DNA of 64,000 bases, from assembly GCF_001891085.1 (NCBI RefSeq), contig NZ_JXUP01000005.1:62001-126000 (forward strand), read 5' to 3'. The translations under genes and the position numbers were made by a program. The DNA comes from Campylobacter concisus (GTDB lineage Bacteria > Campylobacterota > Campylobacteria > Campylobacterales > Campylobacteraceae). Every line of letters begins with the position of its first letter. The stretch's first letter is position 1. Under the pieces are notes generated by a model. That model was not told the origin of the DNA. It ran no database searches and was given only the letters and a program-made list of their open reading frames with translations. Positions 9,400 through 17,386 of the stretch are shown in pieces.

Positions 9400-10356
9400 A
9401 TGAAAAAAGCATTTTTTTGTGGTGTTGATGTTTCTAAAGATAAAATCGACGTTTGTTTTTTAACTTCTATCACGAGTGAGAAAGCTAAATTTGAAACATT
9501 GCCTAATAACTATGAGCTTATCAAAGTTTATTTTGATAGTTTTAAAAACGATGAAATTTTAGTTGTTTTTGAAGCCACATCAAATTATCATTTAGCCCTT
9601 CAAAGGGCTTTATCTGATCTAAATATTAGATATAACATTACAAATCCTTATAAGTCGTCTCTTTTTTTAAAACATCTTAGCACTATGAAGACTGATATAA
9701 GCGATAGTTATGGCTTAGCTGTTTATGCTAGGACTTTTAAAAGCGAGATCGCACCTGATAAGTATAATTCCGAGTATTTAGAGATAAAAAGTTACAATTC
9801 AACCTTAAATTTGCTCCAAAAAATAAATACTCAACTTAAAAATTTTAAAAGTTCTCAAAAAACTTTAGATAATAAAGTAATTGATGATGTTATCGCAAAT
9901 CTTATAAAAGAGATTGCAAAACTTCAAGCTATGCTTCAAAAACTAGCTTTTGATCTTGTTAAAAAAGCTATTCCAGAAACCGAAGAGATCATTAAAGAAA
10001 ATAAAGGCTTTGGAGTTGATCTCGCTTTAAATTTATTTCCACAACTGCATTTTAATAGGGATAAATCTGAAAAACAATTTATAAGCTTTATTGGTCTTAG
10101 TCCTAGAATTTTTCAAAGTGGCTCAAGCGTTCATAAAAGCCAAAAGATAAATAAAATGGGTAATTCTAATATAAGGCGTATTCTTTTTATGACTGCATTA
10201 TGTGCAATTCGTTTTAACGCTAAATTTAAGTTACGCTATGAGCGTTTATTAGCTAACGGCAAAAAGAAGATGACTGCTATTGTTGCTGTTATGTGTGCGA
10301 TAGTCCGCTATTTAAAAAGCTTATTCCCATTTAATCCAGAAATAAAGGCTATTTAA
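9400..10356 (+). CDS. IS110/Piv-family DEDD recombinase (probable phage integrase)
   Basis: A 318-residue IS110-family protein. The RuvC-like DEDD tetrad is visible as Asp10 (FCGVDVSKDKIDV), Glu58 (VVFEATSNYH), and Asp99/Asp102 (MKTDISDSYGLAVYA). The C-terminal IS116/IS110/IS902 domain carries SFIGLSPRIFQSGSSV with the conserved serine, then GNSNIRRILFMTALCA. The gene follows TTCAGGAG. It overlaps the next gene (TAATGA) and starts the element's operon, so it probably acts as the element's integrase, as Piv-type enzymes do in Neisseria filamentous prophages, rather than as an independent insertion sequence. Confidence 0.88.
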   Translation: MKKAFFCGVDVSKDKIDVCFLTSITSEKAKFETLPNNYELIKVYFDSFKNDEILVVFEATSNYHLALQRALSDLNIRYNITNPYKSSLFLKHLSTMKTDISDSYGLAVYARTFKSEIAPDKYNSEYLEIKSYNSTLNLLQKINTQLKNFKSSQKTLDNKVIDDVIANLIKEIAKLQAMLQKLAFDLVKKAIPETEEIIKENKGFGVDLALNLFPQLHFNRDKSEKQFISFIGLSPRIFQSGSSVHKSQKINKMGNSNIRRILFMTALCAIRFNAKFKLRYERLLANGKKKMTAIVAVMCAIVRYLKSLFPFNPEIKAI

Positions 10357-10559
10357 TGAAAAAAATTCATTATAAGCTAATCTTTTCAGTTCTTGAAATC
10401 TTATCATCTAAAAATTCTTTAACAAGGGCTGATATATGCGATCATTTAAAGATTAGCAAAGCTTATCTTTCTCAAATTATTAGTAATAGATATTTAATAA
10501 AAAATCAAATTTTTTCAAAAAGGATAAAAAAATGGCAAAAAATGCAACAGCTCCATTAA
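10356..10559 (+). CDS. small helix-turn-helix protein
   Basis: A 67-residue basic protein with a helix-turn-helix-like stretch (LTRADICDHLKISKAYLSQI, about residues 23-42). Its start overlaps the recombinase stop and its end overlaps the next gene, so it is translationally coupled in the element's early operon. A DNA-binding regulator, such as an excision or replication control protein, is the natural guess. I recognise no specific family. Confidence 0.6.
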   Translation: MKKIHYKLIFSVLEILSSKNSLTRADICDHLKISKAYLSQIISNRYLIKNQIFSKRIKKWQKMQQLH

Positions 10560-10987
10560 TGGACAGCACAAGCGAAAATCTTTATAGAGAAATTTATCAA
10601 TCTCTCAACCAAAATTTAGATTGTTTCGAGCAAAAGATTAAAGTCTTAAAGACTAAAAAGATCGATGGTAAGCAAAAGCTAGATAAAGATAACAATCCCA
10701 TTGTAAACGAGCTTGGAGAGTTTGAAAAGTGGGATGATAGCTATGTTCTGACTTTTGTCGCTTTAAATAGCGGTGGTGAGCATACCACAAGGATAACGCA
10801 AGAGCAATACCTTGATCTAAAAGATGACGAAGTTTATATCGCTAGTGGTAAGATCGAATATAGAATTTATAAGGACGCTTATAATTCAACTCCAGTTATT
10901 GTTTTTAATAAATTTGTCCCTGCAATTGATAGTTTTGTCACGGCAATGCTAAAACTTGAAGCACTTAAAAATGGCTCAAACGCTTGA
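10532..10987 (+). CDS. probable phage single-stranded DNA-binding protein
   Basis: A 151-residue protein just before the replication initiator, the position normally held by the ssDNA-binding protein in filamentous and related phages. It shows alternating beta-type segments (DSYVLTFVALNSGG, DEVYIASGKIEYRIYKD, PVIVFNKFVP) with aromatic and basic residues, compatible with an OB-like or gene-V-like fold. No signature motif proves it. A lysine-rich segment (KIKVLKTKKIDGKQKLDKD) precedes the strands. The start follows AAAAAGGATAAAAAA. Confidence 0.5.
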   Translation: MAKNATAPLMDSTSENLYREIYQSLNQNLDCFEQKIKVLKTKKIDGKQKLDKDNNPIVNELGEFEKWDDSYVLTFVALNSGGEHTTRITQEQYLDLKDDEVYIASGKIEYRIYKDAYNSTPVIVFNKFVPAIDSFVTAMLKLEALKNGSNA

Positions 10988-10993
10988 AAAATA

Positions 10994-11039
10994 GGGGCTA
11001 AAACTTAGCCCCGTGCCTAGACTATCAGCAAGGTTAGGC
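10994..11039 (+). other. two tandem hairpins between ssDNA-binding and rep genes
   Basis: GGGGCTA-AAACT-TAGCCCC (10994-11012) is a perfect 7-bp stem, followed at once by GCCTA (11015-11019) paired with TAGGC (11035-11039). No T-run follows the first hairpin. The pair is the only GC-rich stretch in the 84-base gap before rep, so it may be a double-strand origin, an RNA attenuator for rep, or a partial terminator. Confidence 0.5.
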
Positions 11040-11071
11040 GGGACAAGCTGGGTTTTATTAAAGGTTTAAAA

Positions 11072-12502
11072 ATGATATATAAAGACGATAGATTTAAAAT
11101 ACTTCATCAAGGTATCGATACTTTAGTTATAGGCGTAAATTGTATTGATGAAAAATTTTTTAATACAACTTTTTCAAGCTTTATTCGTAAGATAGCTACA
11201 CTAAAACAACAAGCACAAAATTTACGCACATTTGGCGAAAAGTATATTTTGGATGATTTGGGCTTTGATTACGGAAATTTTAAAGTATCAAGTAAAGGCT
11301 TAGGTCAATATTTTGGATATTTTTCAAACGATGATATATTTTGCACCATTTCAGATACTAAATTTAAGCCAAAAGGGCTATATCATTTAAAAATTCAATT
11401 TAGAAGCATATTTTTACTTAAATATGGACACGTTAGAGCCTATGAGCTTGTAAATAAATTTTTAAGTGATATATTTAAAGAGCATTTTAAAATAAGTGTT
11501 TTAAGGCTCGACCTTGCAACTGATGTAACTGGCATAAAATATACTCCACAAGATTTTTTACAATTTAGAAGTTTAAAAAGGGTTTCTAACTATTCAGATC
11601 AATATAAAAAAGATGACGATGATTTAATAATTGATGAAAATTCGTCAGTTTTTAATGATATAACTGAAATTAATGTTAATAATTTTATGCGTTTTACTCG
11701 CTTCGAAGGTGTAAGCTTCGGAAAAAATCCGCATATGTTTAGGGTTTATGACAAAATAAAACAAGTTCAAAGCAAAAATATTTCAACTCTAATTTTTACA
11801 AAATGGGAAATAAACGGCTTTAACCCCGCTGTTGATATGTTTGTATTTAGACATGAAGCGGAGTTTGGGCGATCTGCAATAAAAAGATTAATCCCTATTA
11901 ATGAAAGTGATGAAATTGCTTATATTTTTAATCATTTGGGGGCTTTTTGGTCGCAAGGGCTTAGTATTTGTAAATGGTATGATCTAACTGATGATGAAAT
12001 TAATCGTTTAACTGCTGGCACTATTCAAAGTGATAGTGCAAGAAAAATTTATCAAAGATGCGATTTTGATGATGATAGGCTTAAATTTTGGGATATGCTC
12101 TTGCCTTGGGGCGATGATAAATTTAAAGCTCTTACTATGCACGATCTTATTCAGTCAAAGGATATTAAAAAAGCAAAAATGGCTTTAAAAGCCTTTATAA
12201 GTGCTGTTTATACTAATTTGGGTGTTAGTGGTGAAAATTTTTTATATGTTTTTACTGAAACACTTAAAGATCTTGAAAATGATGGTTTAACTCTTCACGA
12301 ATACGGCTTATCAAAGCTTGCCGGCAATTTTTTAAAAAATGAAAAAACTATAAAAAGTCAGAATTTAGATATAGATAATCCCCTTTTTGATGTTTTTAAC
12401 GCTTCTTTAAATGATTTTTTTGTTGCCATTAGCAAAATAAGAAATGATGATTATATTCATCCTATAACGAATGCTTTAAAGGGGTTTCAATGCAAAAATT
12501 AA
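11072..12502 (+). CDS. Rep_trans-type replication initiation protein
   Basis: A 476-residue protein with the features of the phage/plasmid 'replication initiation factor' (Rep_trans) group: VLRLDLATDVTGI (Arg145, Asp147, Asp151), FRVYDKIKQ (Tyr226-Lys228), and VFRHEAEFGRS (Arg260-Glu262) before a C-terminal helical region. Proteins of this kind nick one strand and start rolling-circle replication in filamentous phages (RstA) and small plasmids. It follows the probable ssDNA-binding gene and two hairpins that could hold its nick site, and overlaps the next gene by 13 bases. Confidence 0.72.
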   Translation: MIYKDDRFKILHQGIDTLVIGVNCIDEKFFNTTFSSFIRKIATLKQQAQNLRTFGEKYILDDLGFDYGNFKVSSKGLGQYFGYFSNDDIFCTISDTKFKPKGLYHLKIQFRSIFLLKYGHVRAYELVNKFLSDIFKEHFKISVLRLDLATDVTGIKYTPQDFLQFRSLKRVSNYSDQYKKDDDDLIIDENSSVFNDITEINVNNFMRFTRFEGVSFGKNPHMFRVYDKIKQVQSKNISTLIFTKWEINGFNPAVDMFVFRHEAEFGRSAIKRLIPINESDEIAYIFNHLGAFWSQGLSICKWYDLTDDEINRLTAGTIQSDSARKIYQRCDFDDDRLKFWDMLLPWGDDKFKALTMHDLIQSKDIKKAKMALKAFISAVYTNLGVSGENFLYVFTETLKDLENDGLTLHEYGLSKLAGNFLKNEKTIKSQNLDIDNPLFDVFNASLNDFFVAISKIRNDDYIHPITNALKGFQCKN

Positions 12503-12789
12503 ATGCTTATGGTCTTTTGGTGTGTGAATTATTAGATAGTGGCAAGGATGTTATTTGTATTGATATTAAATGTCCTATCGTTAAAAGGCTTTATGCCAAA
12601 AAGCTTGGTTTTATTTGGGCTGATATTGTTATTGGTAGTAGAAAGGCTTTTTACTCGGCTCTTGATGAATTAAATATTCTTTTTATTCAAACAAATTTGA
12701 AAAAGCTATTAGATAGCAAAGGTTATTCTTTGCGAAATGGTCGTAAATATATTTTTGCTGTTAAACAGCCTAGATTAGATTTATTTTAA
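12490..12789 (+). CDS. element protein of unknown function, 99 residues
   Basis: A small basic protein overlapping the end of rep by 13 bases. It has no membrane segment or known motif that I can see; the visible pattern is alpha/beta (DVICIDIKCPIVKRLYAKKL, then a C-terminal basic stretch RNGRKYIFAVKQPR). Position next to rep suggests a role in replication or its control, but this is only inference from order. Codons end mostly in T or A. Confidence 0.6.
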   Translation: MQKLNAYGLLVCELLDSGKDVICIDIKCPIVKRLYAKKLGFIWADIVIGSRKAFYSALDELNILFIQTNLKKLLDSKGYSLRNGRKYIFAVKQPRLDLF

Positions 12790-12806
12790 AAAAAAAGGGT
12801 TATAAA

Positions 12807-13643
12807 ATGTTAAACATTATTAAAAATTTAGGTGCTTTCTCTCTAAGTGATAGCGGTTCTTTAATAAATAGTCTTAGTCAGTATCAGCCTTGTAATTATT
12901 CTTTAGATGATATTAAAACTATTCATCGTTGTAATGCTAGTGATCCGATATATCTTAAAGATATTTATTCTAATCAAATTTTCGTTAAATTGTTTGATTT
13001 TTTGGTTTATGGTGGCGATGATGAATTTTTTATTTGTGATTGTATTTTAAATCCTTTAGATGTTTCTGATATACGTTTTGCTATCTCTGGTCTTTACGTT
13101 GAAATTGAAAAGAAAGATATACCAAAGGGGCATAAACTTCTCTCTTCTGATTTTAATCTAGCTAATATTTTTTCTTCTGCTCTTCTTGATTTGCCATTTT
13201 CAACTATACAAAGTGATATTACTTTAGGAGCTTTTTCTAAAGGTCAAATCGTTCAAATTAAAGATTTTAGCTTGCCTTTTTATGTTTTAGGTTGCTCTTT
13301 ATTACAACTTGGTCTTAATAAATTTATTCTTTTTTATGATGTTTTTTGTCTTGATTATGAATTAGTAAAACTTGGTATTTTTAGTGTTCGCCGAATTTTT
13401 GTTCCAGCTGGATTAGTTAGATCATTTAAGTTTGATAAAACATTTTATAAATATGTGATTGCTTTATATGCTTATATTTTTAAGAGTTCTGCCGTTAATT
13501 CTCTTGATTTATCTGATGTTGTTAAACAAATTTTTGAATATTCTGGCGAAGAAGATTTATTTAGTTTATTTTTAAGATTACGTAATGAAGCTGTTGAAAA
13601 GCAAGCTAAATCCGAAAGTAACGAGCCACCTATTTATTTATAA
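12807..13643 (+). CDS. element protein of unknown function, 278 residues
   Basis: I do not recognise this protein. It has no signal peptide, no Walker motif and no obvious transmembrane helix, although hydrophobic stretches (FYVLGCSLLQLGLNKFILFY, YVIALYAYIF) occur. The pattern suggests a mixed alpha/beta fold. It begins behind AAAAAAGGGTTATAAA, 18 bases after the preceding gene, and is followed by a row of other orphan genes. In a phage of this size a protein of this length could be a virion component. Confidence 0.6.
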   Translation: MLNIIKNLGAFSLSDSGSLINSLSQYQPCNYSLDDIKTIHRCNASDPIYLKDIYSNQIFVKLFDFLVYGGDDEFFICDCILNPLDVSDIRFAISGLYVEIEKKDIPKGHKLLSSDFNLANIFSSALLDLPFSTIQSDITLGAFSKGQIVQIKDFSLPFYVLGCSLLQLGLNKFILFYDVFCLDYELVKLGIFSVRRIFVPAGLVRSFKFDKTFYKYVIALYAYIFKSSAVNSLDLSDVVKQIFEYSGEEDLFSLFLRLRNEAVEKQAKSESNEPPIYL

Positions 13644-13661
13644 AGAAAGGTATTTTAAATA

Positions 13662-14858
13662 ATGTATTCTGGTATTACTCAAGCTATTAGTAAAGTTAGT
13701 CAAGTTAATAGTGCTTTAAAAGCTGGTGGGGTTGCTGGTGCTATTGGTGCTGGTGCTAATTTTGATTTAAAAGATAACCCTGTTACTGATATAACTGCTC
13801 TTGGTATTTGGGGATTAAAAAATGTTTATAATAGTTTTTTTGATAAAAAAGAAAGTGTAGATGTTGATAAAAATATAAAAGAGCTTAGTGAATATTATGC
13901 TAAACAACGTGAAGCTAAAGCAATAGACGCACAAAAAGAAAAAGAAAAACCTAAAGAAGATAATTTACCTAGGCCATCTGATAACGATAAGCCTAGCAGT
14001 GTCCCACTAACTTTACTTGGTGTTTTGGATCAGCAAAATCATATATTAAAGCTTATGTCTTTAAATTTAGCTGTTTTAGGAGCTGTGAAAAATAATGCTT
14101 TTGATAAACAAGCTAGCGCTAAAAAAGATAATTTATATAATCAATCTCCAGAAATTCAAGGGCGTGTTACATTTGATAGAAAAACTGGATATTGGGTTGA
14201 TCCTACTACTAAAACGCTTTATAATCCTTATACTGGCGATCGTATATACGATAATGCTTCGTCAAATACTGGCACTAATTCCGCTGTTTCTACTGGTGTA
14301 GATTTTAAAGAAGTGTTAAAATCTCAAGAAAAAATTAATAGTGAAATTTCTAAATATATCTCAACTATTGGCGAAAATCAAAAAGTATATAATCAAAATT
14401 TAGAAAAGCTTGTTGCTAATTCAAAAGAGTATTCGCAAGCTATGAAAGATGGCTTGGCTGGTGTTAAACTCAAAGCCAGTGTTGCTGTCGATAATAATTT
14501 AAACGCTTCTTTGGCTATTAATAAGCCAGTTGAAATTACTTTACCTAGTTCTTATGTCGATAATCAAAAAATACTTAGTGATAATTCAACTAAAACGCTT
14601 GAAATTTATAAAGAAAAAGCTGATTTTGATAAAACTGATGTTGCGATTAAGGACCTTGATGGTAATATTGTTGCAACTACTTCGCCACGCGCTATTGCAT
14701 TATCTCGTCAAGCTGTTCAAACTCGTGTTTTAACTGATGAAAATAATTTTGAATTAGATAGTGATGCTTTAAATTTATTTGATATTCCTATCCCAAATTT
14801 TAAAGATTTATTTGATACTGAATTACCTAGTAAAACTTTACTTAAGGATTTAAAATAA
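13662..14858 (+). CDS. element protein with Gly/Ala-rich start and helical body, 398 residues; possible virion or pilot protein
   Basis: The longest orphan in the element. It opens with a glycine/alanine-rich amphipathic stretch (LKAGGVAGAIGAGANF), has a charged linker (about residues 70-110), a hydrophobic helix (ILKLMSLNLAVLGAVKNN), a short aromatic motif (TGYWVDPTTKTLYNPYTG), long probable coiled coils, and beta-like repeats towards the C-terminus. Such a layout resembles proteins that ride in the virion and enter the host membrane, for example microvirus pilot proteins, but no homology can be claimed. It overlaps the next gene at TAATG. Confidence 0.55.
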   Translation: MYSGITQAISKVSQVNSALKAGGVAGAIGAGANFDLKDNPVTDITALGIWGLKNVYNSFFDKKESVDVDKNIKELSEYYAKQREAKAIDAQKEKEKPKEDNLPRPSDNDKPSSVPLTLLGVLDQQNHILKLMSLNLAVLGAVKNNAFDKQASAKKDNLYNQSPEIQGRVTFDRKTGYWVDPTTKTLYNPYTGDRIYDNASSNTGTNSAVSTGVDFKEVLKSQEKINSEISKYISTIGENQKVYNQNLEKLVANSKEYSQAMKDGLAGVKLKASVAVDNNLNASLAINKPVEITLPSSYVDNQKILSDNSTKTLEIYKEKADFDKTDVAIKDLDGNIVATTSPRAIALSRQAVQTRVLTDENNFELDSDALNLFDIPIPNFKDLFDTELPSKTLLKDLK

Positions 14859-15622
14859 TGGCTGATAAACGTTCTGAAGCTGGAAGAATTTTAAAGCTTG
14901 GCATTGATGAAATGTTTGAAGACTTAACCTATAGCGTTGCTTACGATCAAGTTTTATCTAAGTTAAAAAATAGTGGTATGGATGACGGCATTTTAAAAGA
15001 TGCAATAAATAGTGGTGTCACTATTATGTTTAGCGCAGCTTTAGTAAAGTATATTCAACTTCAAGAAAGTGTTGTAAATAAAATTATGAGTATTGTTTAT
15101 GCTGGTGTTGTGGCTTTACTCTCTCCTTTAGGTAGATATGCCAAAAATAAGCTTAGTAATATAAAAGGCGTTAAACTTAATAGGATGCTTGGTTTTTTAA
15201 CTGGTAATTTTTCTGATCGTATTGGTGTTGCCAAAGTTTTTGTGGAGTGTGGTAATCAAATTATCAATACTAATAATTCTAATAGTTCAGCTCTTCAAAA
15301 TGTTAATACCGTTATTAATCAACGTCAGCATATTTTAGAAACTAAAAATCAAGAATTTAACTATGCAAAAGCAAAGGTTGATAATATAAATCAAACACTA
15401 CTTTTTAAGCTTTTTAGCTCTCGCTTTACTCCGCAAGATAAAGAAATTCTTAGGCGTATAACTGGCAGTGATAAGATTGATATTGACGCTTTAAATCACG
15501 TTGCTGATTTTATGTTTGTTACTGATGATGCTGGTAACGTTTTGGGGCTTAGTGAGATGTTTATTACTATGATGAATGGACTAGGCTATTTTAATGGAAA
15601 GGATAAAAAGCATGGCTCTTGA
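14858..15622 (+). CDS. element protein with one likely membrane helix, 254 residues
   Basis: Unknown protein, mostly helical, with one or two hydrophobic segments (AINSGVTIMFSAALVKYI and IMSIVYAGVVALLSPLG, about residues 46-95) and a central coiled-coil-like region. No catalytic motif is visible. It overlaps genes on both sides by a few bases, so it is made in a tightly coupled set with the 398-residue protein and the next small protein, which suggests a shared complex. Confidence 0.55.
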   Translation: MADKRSEAGRILKLGIDEMFEDLTYSVAYDQVLSKLKNSGMDDGILKDAINSGVTIMFSAALVKYIQLQESVVNKIMSIVYAGVVALLSPLGRYAKNKLSNIKGVKLNRMLGFLTGNFSDRIGVAKVFVECGNQIINTNNSNSSALQNVNTVINQRQHILETKNQEFNYAKAKVDNINQTLLFKLFSSRFTPQDKEILRRITGSDKIDIDALNHVADFMFVTDDAGNVLGLSEMFITMMNGLGYFNGKDKKHGS

Positions 15623-15809
15623 TTGTGAAAAAGCTTTTGAAGAAGAAATGAAGAAATTTGATAGTATTGGTGCTTGTCTTGCTCGTATTGAAAAAATATT
15701 AACTGACAACTTAAAAGATAAAAAAGATGATAAAAGTGGTTTAGCATCTTTGGATGAAACAAATCGTCTTTTAAAAATTCTTTGCCGTGATCTTGTAGGT
15801 AAAGAATAA
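15612..15809 (+). CDS. small acidic/coiled-coil element protein, 65 residues
   Basis: A charged, helical small protein (EKAFEEEMKKFDSIGACLAR, then a KDKKDDK stretch). The frame opens at 15594, but ATG at 15612 has AAAGGATA well placed upstream, so that start is preferred. It overlaps the 254-residue gene by 11 bases and the following gene by one base. Its function is unknown; size and charge would suit a scaffold or assembly factor, which is only a guess. Confidence 0.5.
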   Translation: MALDCEKAFEEEMKKFDSIGACLARIEKILTDNLKDKKDDKSGLASLDETNRLLKILCRDLVGKE

Positions 15810-16618
15810 TGGTTTCTTTGTTGTGTGGTTGCTGTAATAAGAAAAAAGACTTTACTTTTTATATTGAGAGAGTATTATTTTTTCGTTCTAATACTGAAAA
15901 TTTAAATGCTAGTATTGATGAAAAATATGATAAAAAAGATGCTCTCTTTGATTGCGGTTTTTCTGGTAATAGTTGCATTCGTGATAAGCGTATTTCTTCT
16001 CTTTTTGGTCTTGGCTTTTATTTTTCTGCTTATACTAATTCTAGCATTAAAAAGGCTAATGTCCCTTTACATATGCATTATAATAGCGATGATGCTGACG
16101 ATTATGAATATAGGGTAGGCACTGATTTTTTAACTCCATCTGGTAAGATCAATATTATGGATTTGCCTAGCTCTTCTGAAATTTCTTCTTATTTTGATAG
16201 TAATTTATTCTTTTCTTTTAGTGATCGATCTGATTATTTTTATTTTTGTGTTCCTGCATCTTTTAATTATGCAAAATATACCAGCCGTCTATCTTTTTCG
16301 GATTTTTCTTGTTATTCGTCTTCTAGCCCCTTTTTTAGAAGTGATCTTCGTCTTGGTCTTTTGGATTGTGACTATACTGGTATTCATACTGAAGCTTTTA
16401 ATCTTTTTTCTATTTTTTCTAGTTTTGTTAATAAATCTTTTGTTTATGAATTTTCTGATTTTATTAATATATTTGAAAATTCTCTCTCTTCTTTTTATTC
16501 TCAATTTTATAGCGATGTAACTAACTTTAATTTACAACATCGCTATTTATCAGTTTATCGATTTTCAAAAAAGGAGTATTATGCCTATCTACAAAATTAC
16601 ACAACAGCAAGGCAATAG
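15809..16618 (+). CDS. Ser/Phe/Tyr/Asp-rich element protein, 269 residues
   Basis: A composition outlier: very rich in Ser, Phe, Tyr and Asp with many cysteines, beginning MVSLLCGCC and lacking a signal peptide or transmembrane helix. Repeating Ser/Phe/Asp stretches (SDRSDYFYFCVPASFNYA, SLSSFYSQFYSDVTNF) suggest an extended beta-rich protein. It could be a capsid or spike-like protein, but nothing proves this. Two antisense or shifted open frames in this stretch are shadows caused by its T-rich codons. Its end overlaps the next gene by 38 bases. Confidence 0.5.
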   Translation: MVSLLCGCCNKKKDFTFYIERVLFFRSNTENLNASIDEKYDKKDALFDCGFSGNSCIRDKRISSLFGLGFYFSAYTNSSIKKANVPLHMHYNSDDADDYEYRVGTDFLTPSGKINIMDLPSSSEISSYFDSNLFFSFSDRSDYFYFCVPASFNYAKYTSRLSFSDFSCYSSSSPFFRSDLRLGLLDCDYTGIHTEAFNLFSIFSSFVNKSFVYEFSDFINIFENSLSSFYSQFYSDVTNFNLQHRYLSVYRFSKKEYYAYLQNYTTARQ

Positions 16619-16940
16619 GGTTATCACTTCAACGCTTGAAGCTAAAAGTGTTTCTGATCTAATTGCTTTTTTAGATGCTGTTTCTACTGCTGAAATTAAG
16701 TATATTTATAAAGTCGAGTTTGAAACTCAAAAAACTAATTTTCCGTCTGATGACTTCAATTACAATAAGCAATTTAAAGCTTTTGTATCTAATAAAAATC
16801 GTATGTGCAAGCAAATTTTAATTCATAACGTAAAAAAAACTAAAAACGAAGCTGAAATATCTGCTTTAATTAAAACACATTTAGAAGTAGGCGGACTTGC
16901 TGTAAAGGGTGTTTCTTGTTCGCTTTTTATGGATAAGTAA
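16581..16940 (+). CDS. element protein of unknown function, 119 residues
   Basis: A small soluble-looking protein with a strong AAAAAAGGAG site inside the end of the upstream gene, so it is probably well translated. Pattern beta-beta-alpha (IYKITQQQGNRVITSTLEAK, then SDLIAFLDAV). It has a loose resemblance in size and N-terminal pattern to the 111-residue protein at 18162, too weak to claim kinship. No known motif is present. Confidence 0.6.
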   Translation: MPIYKITQQQGNRVITSTLEAKSVSDLIAFLDAVSTAEIKYIYKVEFETQKTNFPSDDFNYNKQFKAFVSNKNRMCKQILIHNVKKTKNEAEISALIKTHLEVGGLAVKGVSCSLFMDK

Positions 16941-16993
16941 AAATTTAATAATTTGTCTTTATAATTATTTCTTTATATAAAAAGGAGTTGCTT

Positions 16994-17386
16994 ATGATTA
17001 GAAAAATTGTTGCTTTTTGTTTGTTTTTTAATATTTCTTTCGGATCTAATTATTTTGATAATTTAAAAGAGTCTTTTATTAATATGTCAGATGTTGAAGC
17101 ATCTGAATTTATTTGTAAAAATTATCCTTATGTTGTTATGGCTTCTGGTCGTTCTTATCTTAAGGGGTCTATTTGTTATGTCGATTATTCTCTTTATGAT
17201 GATAAAAAATTGGCTGAAGCTGAAAACGTTTTAAATTATAAATTTTGTAATTATGATGAGTTGAAAGCATTTTTACACTCTAAAGGCTCTTTAGAAGTTA
17301 AATTTTATGGATCAAATAAAAATTTACTCAAAACTATCCGCTATAATAAAGTTTCACGTATCCCTTGTTCTTTGATAAAATTTTAA
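16994..17386 (+). CDS. exported element protein, 130 residues
   Basis: A protein with a clear signal peptide (MIRKIVAFCLFFNISFG) and three later cysteines, so it is probably periplasmic or surface-bound. The ATG at 16994 is chosen because AAGGAG lies six bases upstream. A 47-base A/T-rich gap before it may hold a promoter. It is the last gene before the hairpin-rich segment. Possible jobs are superinfection exclusion or a virion surface part; neither can be shown. Confidence 0.6.
   Translation: MIRKIVAFCLFFNISFGSNYFDNLKESFINMSDVEASEFICKNYPYVVMASGRSYLKGSICYVDYSLYDDKKLAEAENVLNYKFCNYDELKAFLHSKGSLEVKFYGSNKNLLKTIRYNKVSRIPCSLIKF

Noticed and set aside
9400-10356. Simple IS110 insertion sequence
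   Set aside because: The gene overlaps the following element gene, and no closed short element with its own right end is seen before the HTH gene; integrase of the whole element fits better, though it is not proven.
10994-11012. Terminator after the ssDNA-binding gene
   Set aside because: The hairpin is perfect but no T-run follows and a second hairpin does; regulation or origin is as likely, so it was not called a terminator.
16289-16504. Antisense and shifted frames inside 15809-16618
   Set aside because: Low-complexity shadows made by the T-rich codons of the 269-residue gene; they lack ribosome sites.
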